From Herbidospora mongoliensis (GTDB taxonomy: Bacteria > Actinomycetota > Actinomycetes > Streptosporangiales > Streptosporangiaceae), in assembly GCF_001570545.1 (NCBI RefSeq), contig NZ_BBXD01000019.1, forward strand, positions 124,001 to 188,000: a DNA stretch of 64,000 bases, written 5' to 3'. The notes beneath the pieces are model-generated. The model was not told where the DNA came from, searched no databases, and saw only the letters and a list, made by a program, of their open reading frames with translations. Numbering within the stretch: the stretch's first letter is position 1; every line of letters starts with the position of its first letter. A program made the position numbers and the translations under genes. This document shows, one piece after another, positions 44,855 to 53,801 of this stretch.

Positions 44855-46749
44855 ACCATCCCGTACCGCCGCCTGATGTCGGCGACCAGCCGCTTCCAGC
44901 GGGTGGGCGGGCGTGGGGTCTCCAGGGTCCGCACGACCGCCTTCCCGCGCTGCGTCTCGATGACGAAGCGCAGGTCGACGAGGCTGCCGTCCATGCGCAG
45001 CCTGGGCCGCCAGAAGCCCCGGGTCAGGCCGCCGCGTCCGGCGGGGAGCTTGGCGATGAGCTGACCGGCGAACTTGCCCGGCTCGCCCGGCTCGATGAGG
45101 GCCGGCGCCACGACGGTCCTGCCGCCGGCCCGGCGCAGCAGCAGTTCGGCCGACGGGCCGCCGTTAGGCGGCACGTAGGGCACCGGGACCGACACGAACA
45201 CCGCGCCCTCGTGGGCCGACACCGTGGCCGCCTGGGAGACCAGCGCGATCGACTCGGCGAACGAGCGGGGTTCGACGCAGACGCTCAGCTCACCCTTGTC
45301 CGACCAGCAGGGCACCACGAGCCGCCGGGGATACTCCGCCATCATCCCGGCCGAGGTGATGATCCGGTCGGGACGCCCGACGCGGGTCCTGGCCGGGTTC
45401 ACGCCGCGCATCCGCACGTGCACCTCCCACACGCCCGCGTCGAGGGGCCGTCCGAAGGCGGCGGTGCCGACGTCGAAGCGGGCGTCGCCCGAGGCGCGCA
45501 GCCGCACGCCCCCCTCGACGGGGAGCCGCTCGACCTCGCCGGTGACCGGCAGGAAGTGCATCTCGCCCGTCTGGGAGTGCCGGACGTACACCTCCATCCG
45601 CACCTCGTGGGCCGCCTCGGTGATCTCGCGCAGGGCGGGGTCGAGCCGGTCGACCTTCGACGGCGGCACCCACCAGACCCGGTCGCCCTCGGCCGCGAAC
45701 ACCATCGGCGAACCGTCGGCGTTGAGCAGCTCGGCGGTCAGCGTGAGCGACAGCACGTGGCCCTCCCAGCGCAGGTCGCCGAGCTCGGCCCCGAGCCGGG
45801 TCCCGCGCGCCGCCCTGGCCAGGTCGGCGACCCCCTTCGCGTCCCCGGTACGCAGCAGCGCCGCCCTGGCCCTCAGGTGGACCGGCAGGTGGGTGTCGAG
45901 GGTCCCGGGGAACCGGGCGGCGGTGATGGCCTTGAGGTGGCCGTACAGAAGCTCCTGACGCTCGGCCGGAAGGCCGAGGAACGAGGGGCCGAGGCGGTGC
46001 AGGGCGACGCTGCGGAACCAGTGCGCGGCGATGCGGTCGCGCTGGACGCCCGGCTCGGTCTGCGCGTCGACGATGTCCATGATCGCGCTCAGCCCCGCGA
46101 CGAGATCCCAGTCGCCCGGCTCGGGCTCGTTCGCCGGCGCCACGTGGCAGACCACGTGCCCGGCCGCCACCGCGATCACCTTCGCCGACAGGTAGGCCCG
46201 CAGCACGAACGCCTGCTCCGACAGCGCCCGGTCGGCGAACCGGAGCTGGCAGGTCTCGATGAACTCGCGCCGGAACAGCTTGTGCGCGGTCACCGCGCTG
46301 AGCAACCGGTCGCGGAGCAGGTCGGCCCGGTCGCGGTCACGGGTGAACGCGGCGGCGGGCGGCCCGTCGCCGGTCAGCCGCCCGACCAGGACGTCGGCCT
46401 CGGTCTCCCTGGCCCGGTCGAACAACCGCCCCAGCGCGCCCGGCTCCAGCCGGTCGTGGGCGTTCATCAGGAAGACGTACTCGCCCAGTGCCACCGACAG
46501 CGCGGCGTTGCGGCCGTGGGCCGGGTCGCCGGTGCGGTCCAGGTGCAGCACCCGCACGTTGGGCCGGGTGGCCGCGAGGGCGTCGAGGCGCTTGCGGGTG
46601 CCGTCGGTCGAACCGTCGTCCGCGAAGATCACTTCATAGTCGTCCGGCGGGAGCTCCAGCAGCGAGCGCACGCACGCGTCGAACGAGTCGTCGGCGGGCC
46701 CGGCATTTCCGACAGGGACCGCGACGGAGACTTTCAGCCCTTGGCGCAT
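44851..46749 (-). CDS. Family 2 glycosyltransferase, TarS/TarP-like
   Basis: The ATG at 46749 is used; a TTG at 46776 is also in frame. The 632-residue product starts with a GT-A domain: 'VSVAVPVGNAGPADDSFDACV' (in part), 'FADDGSTDGTRKRLDAL', 'AHGRNAALSVALGEYVFLMN', DxD-like 'NAHDRL', and 'KLFRREFIE' followed by 'LSEQAFVLRAYL'. The order matches wall-teichoic-acid glycosyltransferases (TarS/TarP), and the C-terminal 300 residues form beta-sandwich-like repeats comparable to TarS trimer domains. It may decorate a cell-wall polyol polymer. The next gene upstream encodes a wall hydrolase, consistent with a cell-envelope role. Confidence 0.85.
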   Translation of the reverse strand: MRQGLKVSVAVPVGNAGPADDSFDACVRSLLELPPDDYEVIFADDGSTDGTRKRLDALAATRPNVRVLHLDRTGDPAHGRNAALSVALGEYVFLMNAHDRLEPGALGRLFDRARETEADVLVGRLTGDGPPAAAFTRDRDRADLLRDRLLSAVTAHKLFRREFIETCQLRFADRALSEQAFVLRAYLSAKVIAVAAGHVVCHVAPANEPEPGDWDLVAGLSAIMDIVDAQTEPGVQRDRIAAHWFRSVALHRLGPSFLGLPAERQELLYGHLKAITAARFPGTLDTHLPVHLRARAALLRTGDAKGVADLARAARGTRLGAELGDLRWEGHVLSLTLTAELLNADGSPMVFAAEGDRVWWVPPSKVDRLDPALREITEAAHEVRMEVYVRHSQTGEMHFLPVTGEVERLPVEGGVRLRASGDARFDVGTAAFGRPLDAGVWEVHVRMRGVNPARTRVGRPDRIITSAGMMAEYPRRLVVPCWSDKGELSVCVEPRSFAESIALVSQAATVSAHEGAVFVSVPVPYVPPNGGPSAELLLRRAGGRTVVAPALIEPGEPGKFAGQLIAKLPAGRGGLTRGFWRPRLRMDGSLVDLRFVIETQRGKAVVRTLETPRPPTRWKRLVADIRRRYGMV

Positions 46750-46815
46750 TCCCTCAGCGTGCGGGGAATGCGCCAAAGGGCGGTTCAGCCTTGCCGAAGG
46801 CTGACCATTCCTTAC

Positions 46816-47589
46816 CTAGTACCAACCCACTCGCTGGCTGTGCCCCCAGGCGCCACAAGGTGAGCCGTAACGACCCTTGATGTAGCCAAGACCCCACTTG
46901 ATCTGGGTGGCCGGGTTGGTCTGCCAGTCGGAGCCGGCGGCGGCCATCTTGCTGCCGGGCAGCGACTGCGGAATGCCGTAGGCCCCGGAGGAGCGGTTCA
47001 TCGCCCGCTCGTTCCAGTGGCTCTCCTTGTCCCAGAGCTTCTCCAGGCAGCCCCACTCGCCCTCCCAGCCCATGGCGGCGTTCATCTGCTTGCCGAGGGC
47101 CTTGTTGGAGCCGGGGTCGGGGCTGGATCCCGGCGGGAAGTCGGCCGGCAGGAAGCCGCCGCCACCGGGCGCCTCCTTCGGGATCTCGACGCTGTCGTCG
47201 GGGCCGAAGGCCTTGCGCCCCTTACGGCCGCCGGCGAGCTCGGCCTCCTGCATGGCCGAGGCGGCGTCGGCCTTCAGCGCGTCCGCGCGCGGGTCGTTGC
47301 CGATGATGTCGGGGCTGAACCCGAGGATGTCGATCGGCGTCTGCGGCCGCTGGGAGTTCTCGACCGCGGTTTTGACGAGAAAGGTGGTGAACCCCGCGAT
47401 CAGGGCCACCGTGACGCCGGTCACGATCAGGCGCTTGGGGGTGAACAACGGGCCTTTGTGCCGCTTGGGTGGCGGCGGGGGCTCCGACGAGCTCGGCTGG
47501 GACGGCGGCGGGGGCGTGGGCGGCGACGCGGGGCCGCGGGCGCGACGGGCCCCGGGGCGGCGTTCCCTGACAGGCTGACCAGAACTCAC
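46816..47589 (-). CDS. Membrane-anchored lytic transglycosylase-like protein
   Basis: The 257-residue product has a Pro/Ser-rich cytoplasmic N-terminus and one membrane helix (about residues 53–73). An extracellular linker with a Lys/Arg patch follows, and then a C-terminal lysozyme-like domain: 'MGWEGEWGCLEKLWDKESHWNERAMNRSSGAYGIPQSLPGSKMA' in parts, ending 'GLGYIKGRYGSPCGAWGHSQRVGWY'. The catalytic Glu is in 'DKESHW'. Actinobacterial proteins of this type cleave peptidoglycan or act in resuscitation. The GTG at 47589 has a weak AGGTC site. The gene is divergent from the AfsQ1-like operon. Confidence 0.88.
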   Translation of the reverse strand: MSSGQPVRERRPGARRARGPASPPTPPPPSQPSSSEPPPPPKRHKGPLFTPKRLIVTGVTVALIAGFTTFLVKTAVENSQRPQTPIDILGFSPDIIGNDPRADALKADAASAMQEAELAGGRKGRKAFGPDDSVEIPKEAPGGGGFLPADFPPGSSPDPGSNKALGKQMNAAMGWEGEWGCLEKLWDKESHWNERAMNRSSGAYGIPQSLPGSKMAAAGSDWQTNPATQIKWGLGYIKGRYGSPCGAWGHSQRVGWY

Positions 47590-47695
47590 GACCTATGAGC
47601 TTGCCGTGTAGGGGTGGGTGGTCCGCAACCGATTCGCGAAACCCGCTTGACTACTTCTTTAGACAAAGGCCCCTAACGAGGACTTTCTTCGCTGT

Positions 47696-47764
47696 TGTGA
47701 TTTTCGTCACACACTATTTCGTCGCCTTGTGCCAGCTTGTTCCGGTCCGGGCAGGCCGCATAAT
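47696..47764 (+). promoter_or_regulatory. Crp-like site and promoter of the AfsQ1-like operon
   Basis: TGTGATTTTCGTCACA (47696–47711) is an exact TGTGA-N6-TCACA and GTG-N6-GNCAC match. A promoter TTGTTC (47737–47742), 16 bp, CATAAT (47759–47764) follows, and the ATG is 6 bases after the −10, so the mRNA is probably leaderless. The site centre lies about 67 bp upstream of the expected transcription start, a usual activator position for Crp proteins. Confidence 0.65.
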
Positions 47765-47770
47765 GACCGG

Positions 47771-48445
47771 ATGGCAGGCATCCTCCTCGTTGAAGACGAC
47801 CCCTCGGTCCGCACGGGACTCGAGCTCGCACTCGCCCGCCAGGGACACTCGATCACCGCGTTCGGCACCGGCGAGGAGGCCCTGGAGCACATCCGGGCGC
47901 GGCGGCCGGAGATCGTCATCCTCGACGTCATGCTGCCCGGCATCGACGGCGTCGAAGTGTGCCGCCGGATCCGCAAACTCGACTCGCTGCCCATCATCCT
48001 GCTGACCGCCCTCGGCGACGACCTCGACGTCGTGGTCGGCCTGGAGGCCGGCGCCGACGACTACGTGATCAAGCCGGTCGAGCCCCGCGTCCTCGACGCC
48101 CGGATAAGGGCGATCCTGCGCCGCATGGAGTCGGCCTCCACCGACCGCGTCACCTTCGGCGAACTCATGATCGACCGAGGCGCCCTGAAGGTCACCCTGG
48201 AGGGCCGCGAGGTCCACCTCACCCCGACCGAGCTGCGGCTGCTGCTGGAACTCGTCCGCCACCCCGGCCAGGTGCTCAACCGGCGCTACCTGCTGCGCTC
48301 GGTGTGGGACCACACCCACGTGGCCGACTCGCGTCTCGTCGACGCCTGCGTGCAGCGCATCCGCGCCAAGATCGAGCCGACGCCCGGCGACCCCGTCTAC
48401 ATCCACACGGTCAGGGGCTTCGGTTACCGCTTCAGCGGCCCATGA
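47771..48445 (+). CDS. OmpR-family response regulator, AfsQ1-like
   Basis: The 224-residue regulator has a receiver domain with acidic pocket 'VEDD' (residues 7–10), phosphoacceptor D52 in 'ILDVMLPGIDG' and K101 in 'DDYVIKPV'. A winged-helix DNA-binding domain follows ('LTPTELRLLLELVRHPGQVLNRRYLL' in part, ending 'TVRGFGYRF'). From memory, the 'GDDLDVVVGLEAGADDYV' and 'DSRLVDACVQRIRAKIE' stretches are close to Streptomyces AfsQ1, and the operon order (regulator, kinase, lipoprotein) is also that of afsQ1–afsQ2 and its lipoprotein gene. It overlaps the kinase gene by 4 bp. Confidence 0.92.
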   Translation: MAGILLVEDDPSVRTGLELALARQGHSITAFGTGEEALEHIRARRPEIVILDVMLPGIDGVEVCRRIRKLDSLPIILLTALGDDLDVVVGLEAGADDYVIKPVEPRVLDARIRAILRRMESASTDRVTFGELMIDRGALKVTLEGREVHLTPTELRLLLELVRHPGQVLNRRYLLRSVWDHTHVADSRLVDACVQRIRAKIEPTPGDPVYIHTVRGFGYRFSGP

Positions 48446-49863
48446 GCAGTCTGCGCAAGCGGCTCGTCGTCACCTTCACGGTCGTGGCGGTGACGGCCTC
48501 GTTCATGGTCGCCGGGATCGGCTACCAGATCGTCAGGGGCGAGCTGCTGCGCCGGGCCGAGTCGAGCGCGGTCGAGGACGTCCGCGACACGATGAACCGG
48601 CTGACCCTGCCCGTCGGCACCAGCGACCTGCTGTGGCCCAACGAGGTCTCCGTCACCGACGACGACCTGCGCGACCTGGTCACCAGCCTCAGCGGCCCCG
48701 ACCGCCAGGTGATCGTCGAATACGGCCAGGAGCCACCCAGGTTCTCCGAGGGCGCCCAGGTCACCCCGGCCGACATCCCCGACGACGTGCGGGCCGCCGC
48801 CCGCACCCGGATCGCCTACCGCACCATGGAGGTCCGAGCCCAGCCGGCGCTGGTGGTCGGCACCGACGTGAAACGCGAGACCGGCAGCGGCGCGGTCCGC
48901 TCGACCGGCATGTCGGTCTTCGTGTTCGTCTCCATGACCGACGTCGACCGGGTGCTCGTCAACCTGCGCGCCGCCCTGCTCCAGGCCGGCTCGCTCACCA
49001 TCGTCCTGGCGCTCACCGTCGCGCTGCTGTCGGCCCGCCAGGTCCTTCTTCCGGTACGCCGCCTCGGTGAGGCCGCCCGCGCCCTGGGCGCCGGCCGGCT
49101 CGACACCCGGCTGCCGGTCCACGGCCGCGACGAACTTGCCGAGCTCACCGCCACGTTCAACGAGACGGCCGAGGCGCTGGAGAAGACCGTCCAGGAGCTG
49201 TCCTCGCTGGAGGCGATGTCGCGGCGGTTCGTCGCCGACGTCTCCCACGAGCTGCGCACCCCGCTGACCACCATGACCGCCGTCACCGACATGCTCTCCG
49301 ACGAGGCCGAACGGCTGCCGGCCGACGCGGGGCAGGCGGTCCACCTGGTGGTCGCCGAGATCGAGCGGCTGCGCTCGCTGGTCGACGACCTGATCGAGGT
49401 CAGCCGGTTCGACTCCGGCGCGGCCGTGCTCCGCCGCGAGATCGTCGACGTCGGCGACGAACTGACCGAGTGCCTGGAGATCCGCGGCTGGACCGACCAG
49501 GTGACCCTCCGGGTGCCCGACGGCCTGACCTACCAGGTCGACCCGCGCCGCTTCGACGTGATCGTCGCCAACCTGGTCGGCAACGCGCTCAAACACGGCA
49601 AACGGCCGGTGACGGTGTCGGCCAAGGTCCTGCCCAGCGGGTTGGAGGTCCGCGTCCGCGACCACGGCCCCGGCATCCCCCGCGAGGACCTGCCCCACGT
49701 CTTCGACCGCTTCTTCAAGACCGGCGCCAACCGCGCCCGCTCGGGCGGCAGCGGCTTGGGCCTGTCGATAGCCAAGGCCAACGCCGAACTGCACCGGGGC
49801 ACGATCACGGTGAAGCTCGCCGACCCCGGCACCCAGTTCACGTTGTGGATACCGCGCCCATGA
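48442..49863 (+). CDS. Sensor histidine kinase, AfsQ2-like
   Basis: The 473-residue kinase has two membrane helices (about residues 8–28 and 178–200) around an extracellular sensor domain. A HAMP domain, a dimerisation helix with His in 'FVADVSHELRTPLTTM' (about residue 268) and a HATPase domain follow. The N-box is 'VIVANLVGNALKHG', G1 is 'VRDHGPGIPRED', and the F/G2 boxes are 'FDRFFKTGANRARSGGSGLGLS' in parts. ATGA overlaps with the regulator and the lipoprotein link the three genes into one unit. Confidence 0.93.
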   Translation: MSSLRKRLVVTFTVVAVTASFMVAGIGYQIVRGELLRRAESSAVEDVRDTMNRLTLPVGTSDLLWPNEVSVTDDDLRDLVTSLSGPDRQVIVEYGQEPPRFSEGAQVTPADIPDDVRAAARTRIAYRTMEVRAQPALVVGTDVKRETGSGAVRSTGMSVFVFVSMTDVDRVLVNLRAALLQAGSLTIVLALTVALLSARQVLLPVRRLGEAARALGAGRLDTRLPVHGRDELAELTATFNETAEALEKTVQELSSLEAMSRRFVADVSHELRTPLTTMTAVTDMLSDEAERLPADAGQAVHLVVAEIERLRSLVDDLIEVSRFDSGAAVLRREIVDVGDELTECLEIRGWTDQVTLRVPDGLTYQVDPRRFDVIVANLVGNALKHGKRPVTVSAKVLPSGLEVRVRDHGPGIPREDLPHVFDRFFKTGANRARSGGSGLGLSIAKANAELHRGTITVKLADPGTQFTLWIPRP

Positions 49864-50387
49864 CCCGATGGCTGTGTTGTCTGTTGCTGCTGGTCGCCGC
49901 GTGCGGCGTCACCTCGACCGGCGTCCAGGACGGCGGCCCGCCGCCGGTGATAAGCCCGAAGGCGGCCGTGGCGACGGTCTACCTGCTGCGCGACGGGAAG
50001 CTGGAGCCCAGCTCCGTCGCGGTGGCCTCCCACTCGATGGACAACGTGATGGCCGCCCTCTTCGAGGCGGGCACCCGCTCCACCCTCGGCCTGACCAGCG
50101 AACTCAACGGCCTGACCTGGCAGACCAGCCAGCTCACCCGCTTCGGGGCGGTGCGCAACGACCCCGACAACGCCGACGGCTTCCGGCTGTCCCTGTTCGT
50201 CAGCGGCGGACGGCCGATCACCAAAACGGCGCAGGCCCAGATGACCTGCACCGCCATGCGGCAGCGGCAGGACATCTGGGCCGTGAAGATCACCAGAACG
50301 GACGCCACCGGCCCGGTGTCCTACGGTGAGCACACCTGCCGCGAGTACTGGAACCTCGCGGCCCCGGGCCGGCAGCTTCCTCGTTAA
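49860..50387 (+). CDS. Lipoprotein of the AfsQ-like operon (GerMN-like fold suspected)
   Basis: The 175-residue product begins with a lipoprotein signal ([19 protein letters not shown]; lipobox V-A-A-C). The mature part shows '[19 protein letters not shown]', a region '[23 protein letters not shown]' (in part) and 'FVSGG', consistent with a GerMN-like domain, though this is inferred from pattern only. It overlaps the kinase gene by 4 bp and is probably a surface partner that modulates the sensor. Its stop overlaps the convergent PhoH gene by 4 bp. Confidence 0.82.
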   Translation: MTRWLCCLLLLVAACGVTSTGVQDGGPPPVISPKAAVATVYLLRDGKLEPSSVAVASHSMDNVMAALFEAGTRSTLGLTSELNGLTWQTSQLTRFGAVRNDPDNADGFRLSLFVSGGRPITKTAQAQMTCTAMRQRQDIWAVKITRTDATGPVSYGEHTCREYWNLAAPGRQLPR

Positions 50388-51718
50388 GGCGTGATGTCTT
50401 CCAGCATCTCGGTCACCAGGGCGGCGATCGGGGACCGTTCCGAACGCGTCAGGGTGACGTGGGCGAACAGCGGGTGGCCCTTGAGCTTCTCCACCACCGC
50501 CACCACACCGTCGTGCCGGCCGACCCGCAGGTTGTCGCGCTGGGCGACGTCGTGGGTCAGCACGACCCGCGAGTTGGCGCCGATGCGCGACAGGACCGTC
50601 AGGAGCACGCCGCGTTCCAGCGACTGCGCCTCGTCGACGATCACGAACGCGTCGTGGAGCGACCGGCCGCGGATGTGGGTCAGTGGCAGGACTTCGAGCA
50701 TGCCCCGGTCGAGGACCTCCTCGATCACCTCGGGCGTGGTCACCGCGCCCAGGGTGTCGTAGACGGCCTGCGCCCACGGACCCATCTTCTCGTTCTCGCT
50801 GCCGGGCAGGTAGCCGAGGTCCTGGCCGCCGACCGCGTAGAGCGGGCGGAAGACGATGACCTTGCGGTGCTGGCGGCGTTCGAGAACGGCCTCAAGGCCC
50901 GCGCAGAGCGCCAGCGCCGACTTGCCCGTGCCGGCCCGTCCGCCCAGCGAGATGATCCCGATCTCCGGGTCCATCAGCAGGTCGAGCGCGATGCGCTGCT
51001 CGGCGCTGCGGCCGTGGAGTCCGAAGATCTCGCGGTCGCCGCGCACCAGGCGCACCGACTTGTCCGGGAGCACCCGTCCGAGTGCGGAACCCTTGCTGGT
51101 CAGCAGCCGCAGACCCGTGTGGGTCGGTAGTTCGCGCGCCTCTTCCAGTTCGGTGCCGCCGTGTTCGAACAGCGCCTCCACATGTTCTGCGGTGACCTGG
51201 AGCTCGGCCATGCCGGTCCAGGTCTCGTCGGATTCGGCGACCAGCTCCGCCCGGTATTCCTCGGCGGTGAGGCCGATCGAGGCGGCCTTGATCCGCATCG
51301 GCAGGTCTTTGGAGACCAGCACGACGTCAAGGCCCTCGGAGGCCAGATTCTGCGCGACGGTCAGGATGCGCGTGTCGTTGTCGCCCAGCCGGAAGCCGGC
51401 CGGAAGGCCGGACGGATCGCTGTGGTTGAGCTCGACCCGTATGGTTCCCTCGCCCATCGGGATCGGCTCATCGAGGCGGCCGTGCTGGACACGCAGATCG
51501 TCCAGGAATCGCAAGGCTTTACGAGCGAAGTATCCCAGCTCGGGATGGTTTCGCTTGCCTTCCAGCTCTGTGATCACGACGACCGGGAGCACCACTTCGT
51601 GTTCGTCGAACCGGCTCAGTGCGGCCGGATCGGCGAGCAGGACAGAGGTGTCCAGGATGTACGTGCGCCGGGAGGTGCCAGGCGAGTGACCGGACTTGGA
51701 CGGGTTGGACAATGCCAC
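50384..51718 (-). CDS. PIN–PhoH family protein (RNase/ATP-dependent RNA helicase fusion)
   Basis: The 444-residue protein has an N-terminal PIN ribonuclease domain (about residues 18–145; '[12 protein letters not shown]', '[12 protein letters not shown]', 'NDTRILTVA') and a C-terminal PhoH ATPase domain. The latter shows Walker A '[13 protein letters not shown]' and Walker B '[11 protein letters not shown]'. Actinobacterial PIN–PhoH proteins act as sequence-dependent RNA helicase/nucleases. The GTG at 51718 follows GGGGGAG. No antitoxin-like gene precedes it in the 233-bp gap to the cis-prenyltransferase gene. Confidence 0.93.
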   Translation of the reverse strand: MALSNPSKSGHSPGTSRRTYILDTSVLLADPAALSRFDEHEVVLPVVVITELEGKRNHPELGYFARKALRFLDDLRVQHGRLDEPIPMGEGTIRVELNHSDPSGLPAGFRLGDNDTRILTVAQNLASEGLDVVLVSKDLPMRIKAASIGLTAEEYRAELVAESDETWTGMAELQVTAEHVEALFEHGGTELEEARELPTHTGLRLLTSKGSALGRVLPDKSVRLVRGDREIFGLHGRSAEQRIALDLLMDPEIGIISLGGRAGTGKSALALCAGLEAVLERRQHRKVIVFRPLYAVGGQDLGYLPGSENEKMGPWAQAVYDTLGAVTTPEVIEEVLDRGMLEVLPLTHIRGRSLHDAFVIVDEAQSLERGVLLTVLSRIGANSRVVLTHDVAQRDNLRVGRHDGVVAVVEKLKGHPLFAHVTLTRSERSPIAALVTEMLEDITP

Positions 51719-51951
51719 GCGTTCTCCCCCGGGCGCCTGGGGTCGGCGCCCTGCCTTGACTGGTGGTGAACGGACCGGGCCCGGACGCCCCGAAGGGGGA
51801 ACCGGGAACCGGCCCCACCTGCGAAGTCATCAAGACGCAAGAACGGGCCCTCTCCCGAGGTGAGCGTGGATGCTCACTCCTTACGGTACGTCCTGAATCC
51901 CCCTGCGCCAACGCTCCAATCCTTGCCGAAAGGGGGTGTTCACATGCCGTT

Positions 51952-52713
51952 TCAGAATCCGTACCGACGGTTACGCGCGGCGTAGGCGCGAAGTGCCCGC
52001 AAAAAGTCCACTCTGCGGAAGTCTGGCCAGTAGGCCTCGCAGAAGTAGAACTCGGAGTGGGCGCTCTGCCAGAGCAGGAATCCAGAGAGTCGCTGCTCTC
52101 CCGAGGTCCGGATGACGAGATCCGGATCGGGCAGGCCACGCGTGTAGAGATGCTCGGCGATGTGCTCCACATCGAGGACCTCCACGAGGTCTTCGATGCT
52201 CGCGCCCTTGCTCGCGTGCTCCTGGAGGAGGGAGCGCACCGCATCAGCGATCTCACGTCTTCCTCCATACCCAACGGCAACGTTCACAATCAGCCCAGGT
52301 CGGTGTGATGTTGCTTCTTTAGCATTTTTCAGGACATGGGCGGTGTGGTCGGGCAGCAGGTCCAGGGACCCCATCGGCTTGACGTGCCAACCCTGTTCGA
52401 CCAGGTCACCGACCAGATTCTCGATCACCTGGAGGAGAGGTTCGAGCTCTCCCTTGTCCCGGGAGAGGTTGTCGGTGGAGAGCAGCCAGAGGGTGACGTA
52501 TTCGACGCCGGCCTCCTTGCACCAGGCGAGGAGCTCGGAAATCTTGTCCGCGCCCTTCTGGTGGCCGTGGCGGACGTCCTCGTGGCCGTTCGAGCGGGCC
52601 CAGCGGCGGTTGCCGTCGACGATCACGCCGACATGGCGGGGCGCCTGTACCGAGGTGAGCTTTCGTTCGAGCCGGCGTTCGTACACCTTGTAAACAAGAT
52701 CCCGCACGCCCAT
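51952..52713 (-). CDS. uppS: Cis-prenyltransferase (undecaprenyl/short-chain Z-isoprenyl diphosphate synthase)
   Basis: The 253-residue enzyme uses the ATG at 52713 after a GGGGGG site; upstream sequence is discarded. Family motifs are 'HVGVIVDGNRRWARSNG' (catalytic Asp), 'GHQKGADKISELLAWC', 'LWLLSTDN', 'NVAVGYGGRREI' and 'DLVIRTSGEQRLSGFLLWQSAHSEFYF' in parts. It elongates isoprenyl diphosphates made from IspH products to carriers for wall synthesis. Actinomycetes often have two such enzymes with different chain lengths; which one this is cannot be told by eye. Confidence 0.93.
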   Translation of the reverse strand: MGVRDLVYKVYERRLERKLTSVQAPRHVGVIVDGNRRWARSNGHEDVRHGHQKGADKISELLAWCKEAGVEYVTLWLLSTDNLSRDKGELEPLLQVIENLVGDLVEQGWHVKPMGSLDLLPDHTAHVLKNAKEATSHRPGLIVNVAVGYGGRREIADAVRSLLQEHASKGASIEDLVEVLDVEHIAEHLYTRGLPDPDLVIRTSGEQRLSGFLLWQSAHSEFYFCEAYWPDFRRVDFLRALRAYAARNRRYGF

Positions 52714-52770
52714 GACGCCCCCCGGTGATTCGCTTGAGCCCGCTGTCGCATGACAGGCATGGTCAAACAA

Positions 52771-53331
52771 TTATCGGGGGCGCGATGCGGTCCCCGCTCC
52801 CGAAATGAGGGAGCTGTTACGTTCCATCCCATATTGGGTGCCAAGCCGGACTTCTGCCTCAGTCACCACAGAACTCAGAAACATCAGGAGTTCTCCCGAA
52901 GTGACTATCGCCCGCAACCCGGCGCCCGAGGCGCCCCACGCCTCGACATATGCCCGCCTGATCAGCCGCCACCGTCCTTTGACGCCCTTGGCGGGCACCC
53001 AGATCGGGATGAGCCTGACCTGGCAGCGGAGTTCTCCGCCGCCCACGATGTCGGTACGGCTGCGATAGCGGAACCCGAACAGCTCCCCCTCGTCGCCGTC
53101 ACCGGGGAACCGGTCGTCGGGGTCGTCCCAGGCCACCTGGGACTCCCGGGCCTCGGCCACCGACCGGGCCAGCCGGGCCAGGAACCAGCCGCAGCGCTCC
53201 CCGACCGAGCCGTAGGCCACCCCGTCGCGGAACAGCTCCAGCGTGACCTCGTAGGGCACTCCGGCGCTGTCGCGGCATGCCACGGGATCAACCGTCAGGT
53301 ATGACCCATCAACGCACCGTAGTCCACCCAC
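52771..53331 (-). CDS. Hypothetical protein next to the MNIO locus
   Basis: The GTG at 53331 is a plausible start (a TTG at 53364 extends it). The 186-residue product is rich in aromatic and charged residues in an alternating pattern ('ELFGFRYRSRTDIVGG', 'CQVRLIPIWVPAKGVKGRWRLIRRAYVEAW' in part). That looks like real coding sequence, unlike the opposite strand. I do not recognise a domain. It starts 40 bp after the DUF2063-like gene on the same strand and ends 57 bp before the prenyltransferase gene, so it may belong to either unit. Confidence 0.55.
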   Translation of the reverse strand: MGGLRCVDGSYLTVDPVACRDSAGVPYEVTLELFRDGVAYGSVGERCGWFLARLARSVAEARESQVAWDDPDDRFPGDGDEGELFGFRYRSRTDIVGGGELRCQVRLIPIWVPAKGVKGRWRLIRRAYVEAWGASGAGLRAIVTSGELLMFLSSVVTEAEVRLGTQYGMERNSSLISGAGTASRPR

Positions 53332-53371
53332 GCCACAGAGGGTATCCCGGGCACACCTCGCCAAACCGGTC

Positions 53372-53746
53372 CTACCGGGATTGATCCCTCTTTGGGGTAA
53401 GTCGCCACCAGTGCCGCTTTTGTTCTTGCGGCGCTTCCGGCGGTTCGGGCAGCAGCCCTCTCGACCGCACCCACTCGGCGAAAGCCGCCGCGTCGGCTCG
53501 CGAACCGCCCTGGGGTTTCGGGCGGCCGGAAGCGTACCCCTGGAACTCCCGGCCGAAGGAGGACCCGAGCGCCTGGACGACGTCGGGCCGGGCGACGGCG
53601 ACCAGCCCGCGTCGTTTGGCGATCAGACTGCCCGCCTGGATGCGCAGCCGTTCGGCGTCGAACCCCTCGGGCGGCGCGGCCCCGGCCACGAGGGCGGCCA
53701 GCAGGGCCCGTTGCTGGTCGGCGAGCTGGGCACGCGGGTCAGACAT
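53372..53746 (-). CDS. DUF2063-like partner protein of the DUF692 enzyme
   Basis: This is a small 124-residue, mostly helical protein. 'DPRAQLADQQRALLAALVAG', then 'ERLRIQAGSLIAKRRGLVAVARPDVVQALGSSF', 'REFQGYASGRP' and 'AAAFAEWVRSRGLLPE' follow the layout of DUF2063 N-terminal domains (here in pieces), which recruit the substrate peptide to DUF692/MNIO enzymes. The match is by pattern only. It lies just downstream of the DUF692 gene on the same strand. The ATG has no ribosome site but overlaps a 23-codon frame (53739–53810) by 8 bp, which may couple its translation. Confidence 0.65.
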   Translation of the reverse strand: MSDPRAQLADQQRALLAALVAGAAPPEGFDAERLRIQAGSLIAKRRGLVAVARPDVVQALGSSFGREFQGYASGRPKPQGGSRADAAAFAEWVRSRGLLPEPPEAPQEQKRHWWRLTPKRDQSR

Positions 53747-53801
53747 GACTCAGCACCACGGTCAGGCCGGTCGACCGCGGCTTCCACATCAGCGCGCAGG
53801 A

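Noticed and set aside
43528-46863. A plus-strand open frame of more than 1,100 codons across several genes
   Set aside because: It is a GC-bias shadow of the PucR, hydrolase and glycosyltransferase genes, all of which show clear domain motifs in other frames.
49530-50777. Minus-strand 415-codon frame across the histidine kinase and lipoprotein genes
   Set aside because: It is Arg/Pro/Gly-rich, with no domain, and opposite two genes with clear HATPase and lipobox features.
50384-51718. VapBC-type toxin–antitoxin system based on the PIN domain
   Set aside because: The PIN domain is fused to an intact PhoH ATPase, and no small antitoxin gene is visible in the 233-bp upstream spacer.
51944-51985. 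A 13-codon plus-strand mini-frame with a strong AAAGGGGGTG site
   Set aside because: It is too short to judge, antisense to the 3' end of uppS, and its sequence is fixed by the conserved prenyltransferase C-terminus; probably chance.
52750-53304. Plus-strand 184-codon frame opposite the hypothetical gene at 52771–53331
   Set aside because: It is His/Pro/Gly/Gln-rich without hydrophobic pattern; the minus-strand frame has a protein-like aromatic and aliphatic pattern and fits the direction of its neighbours.
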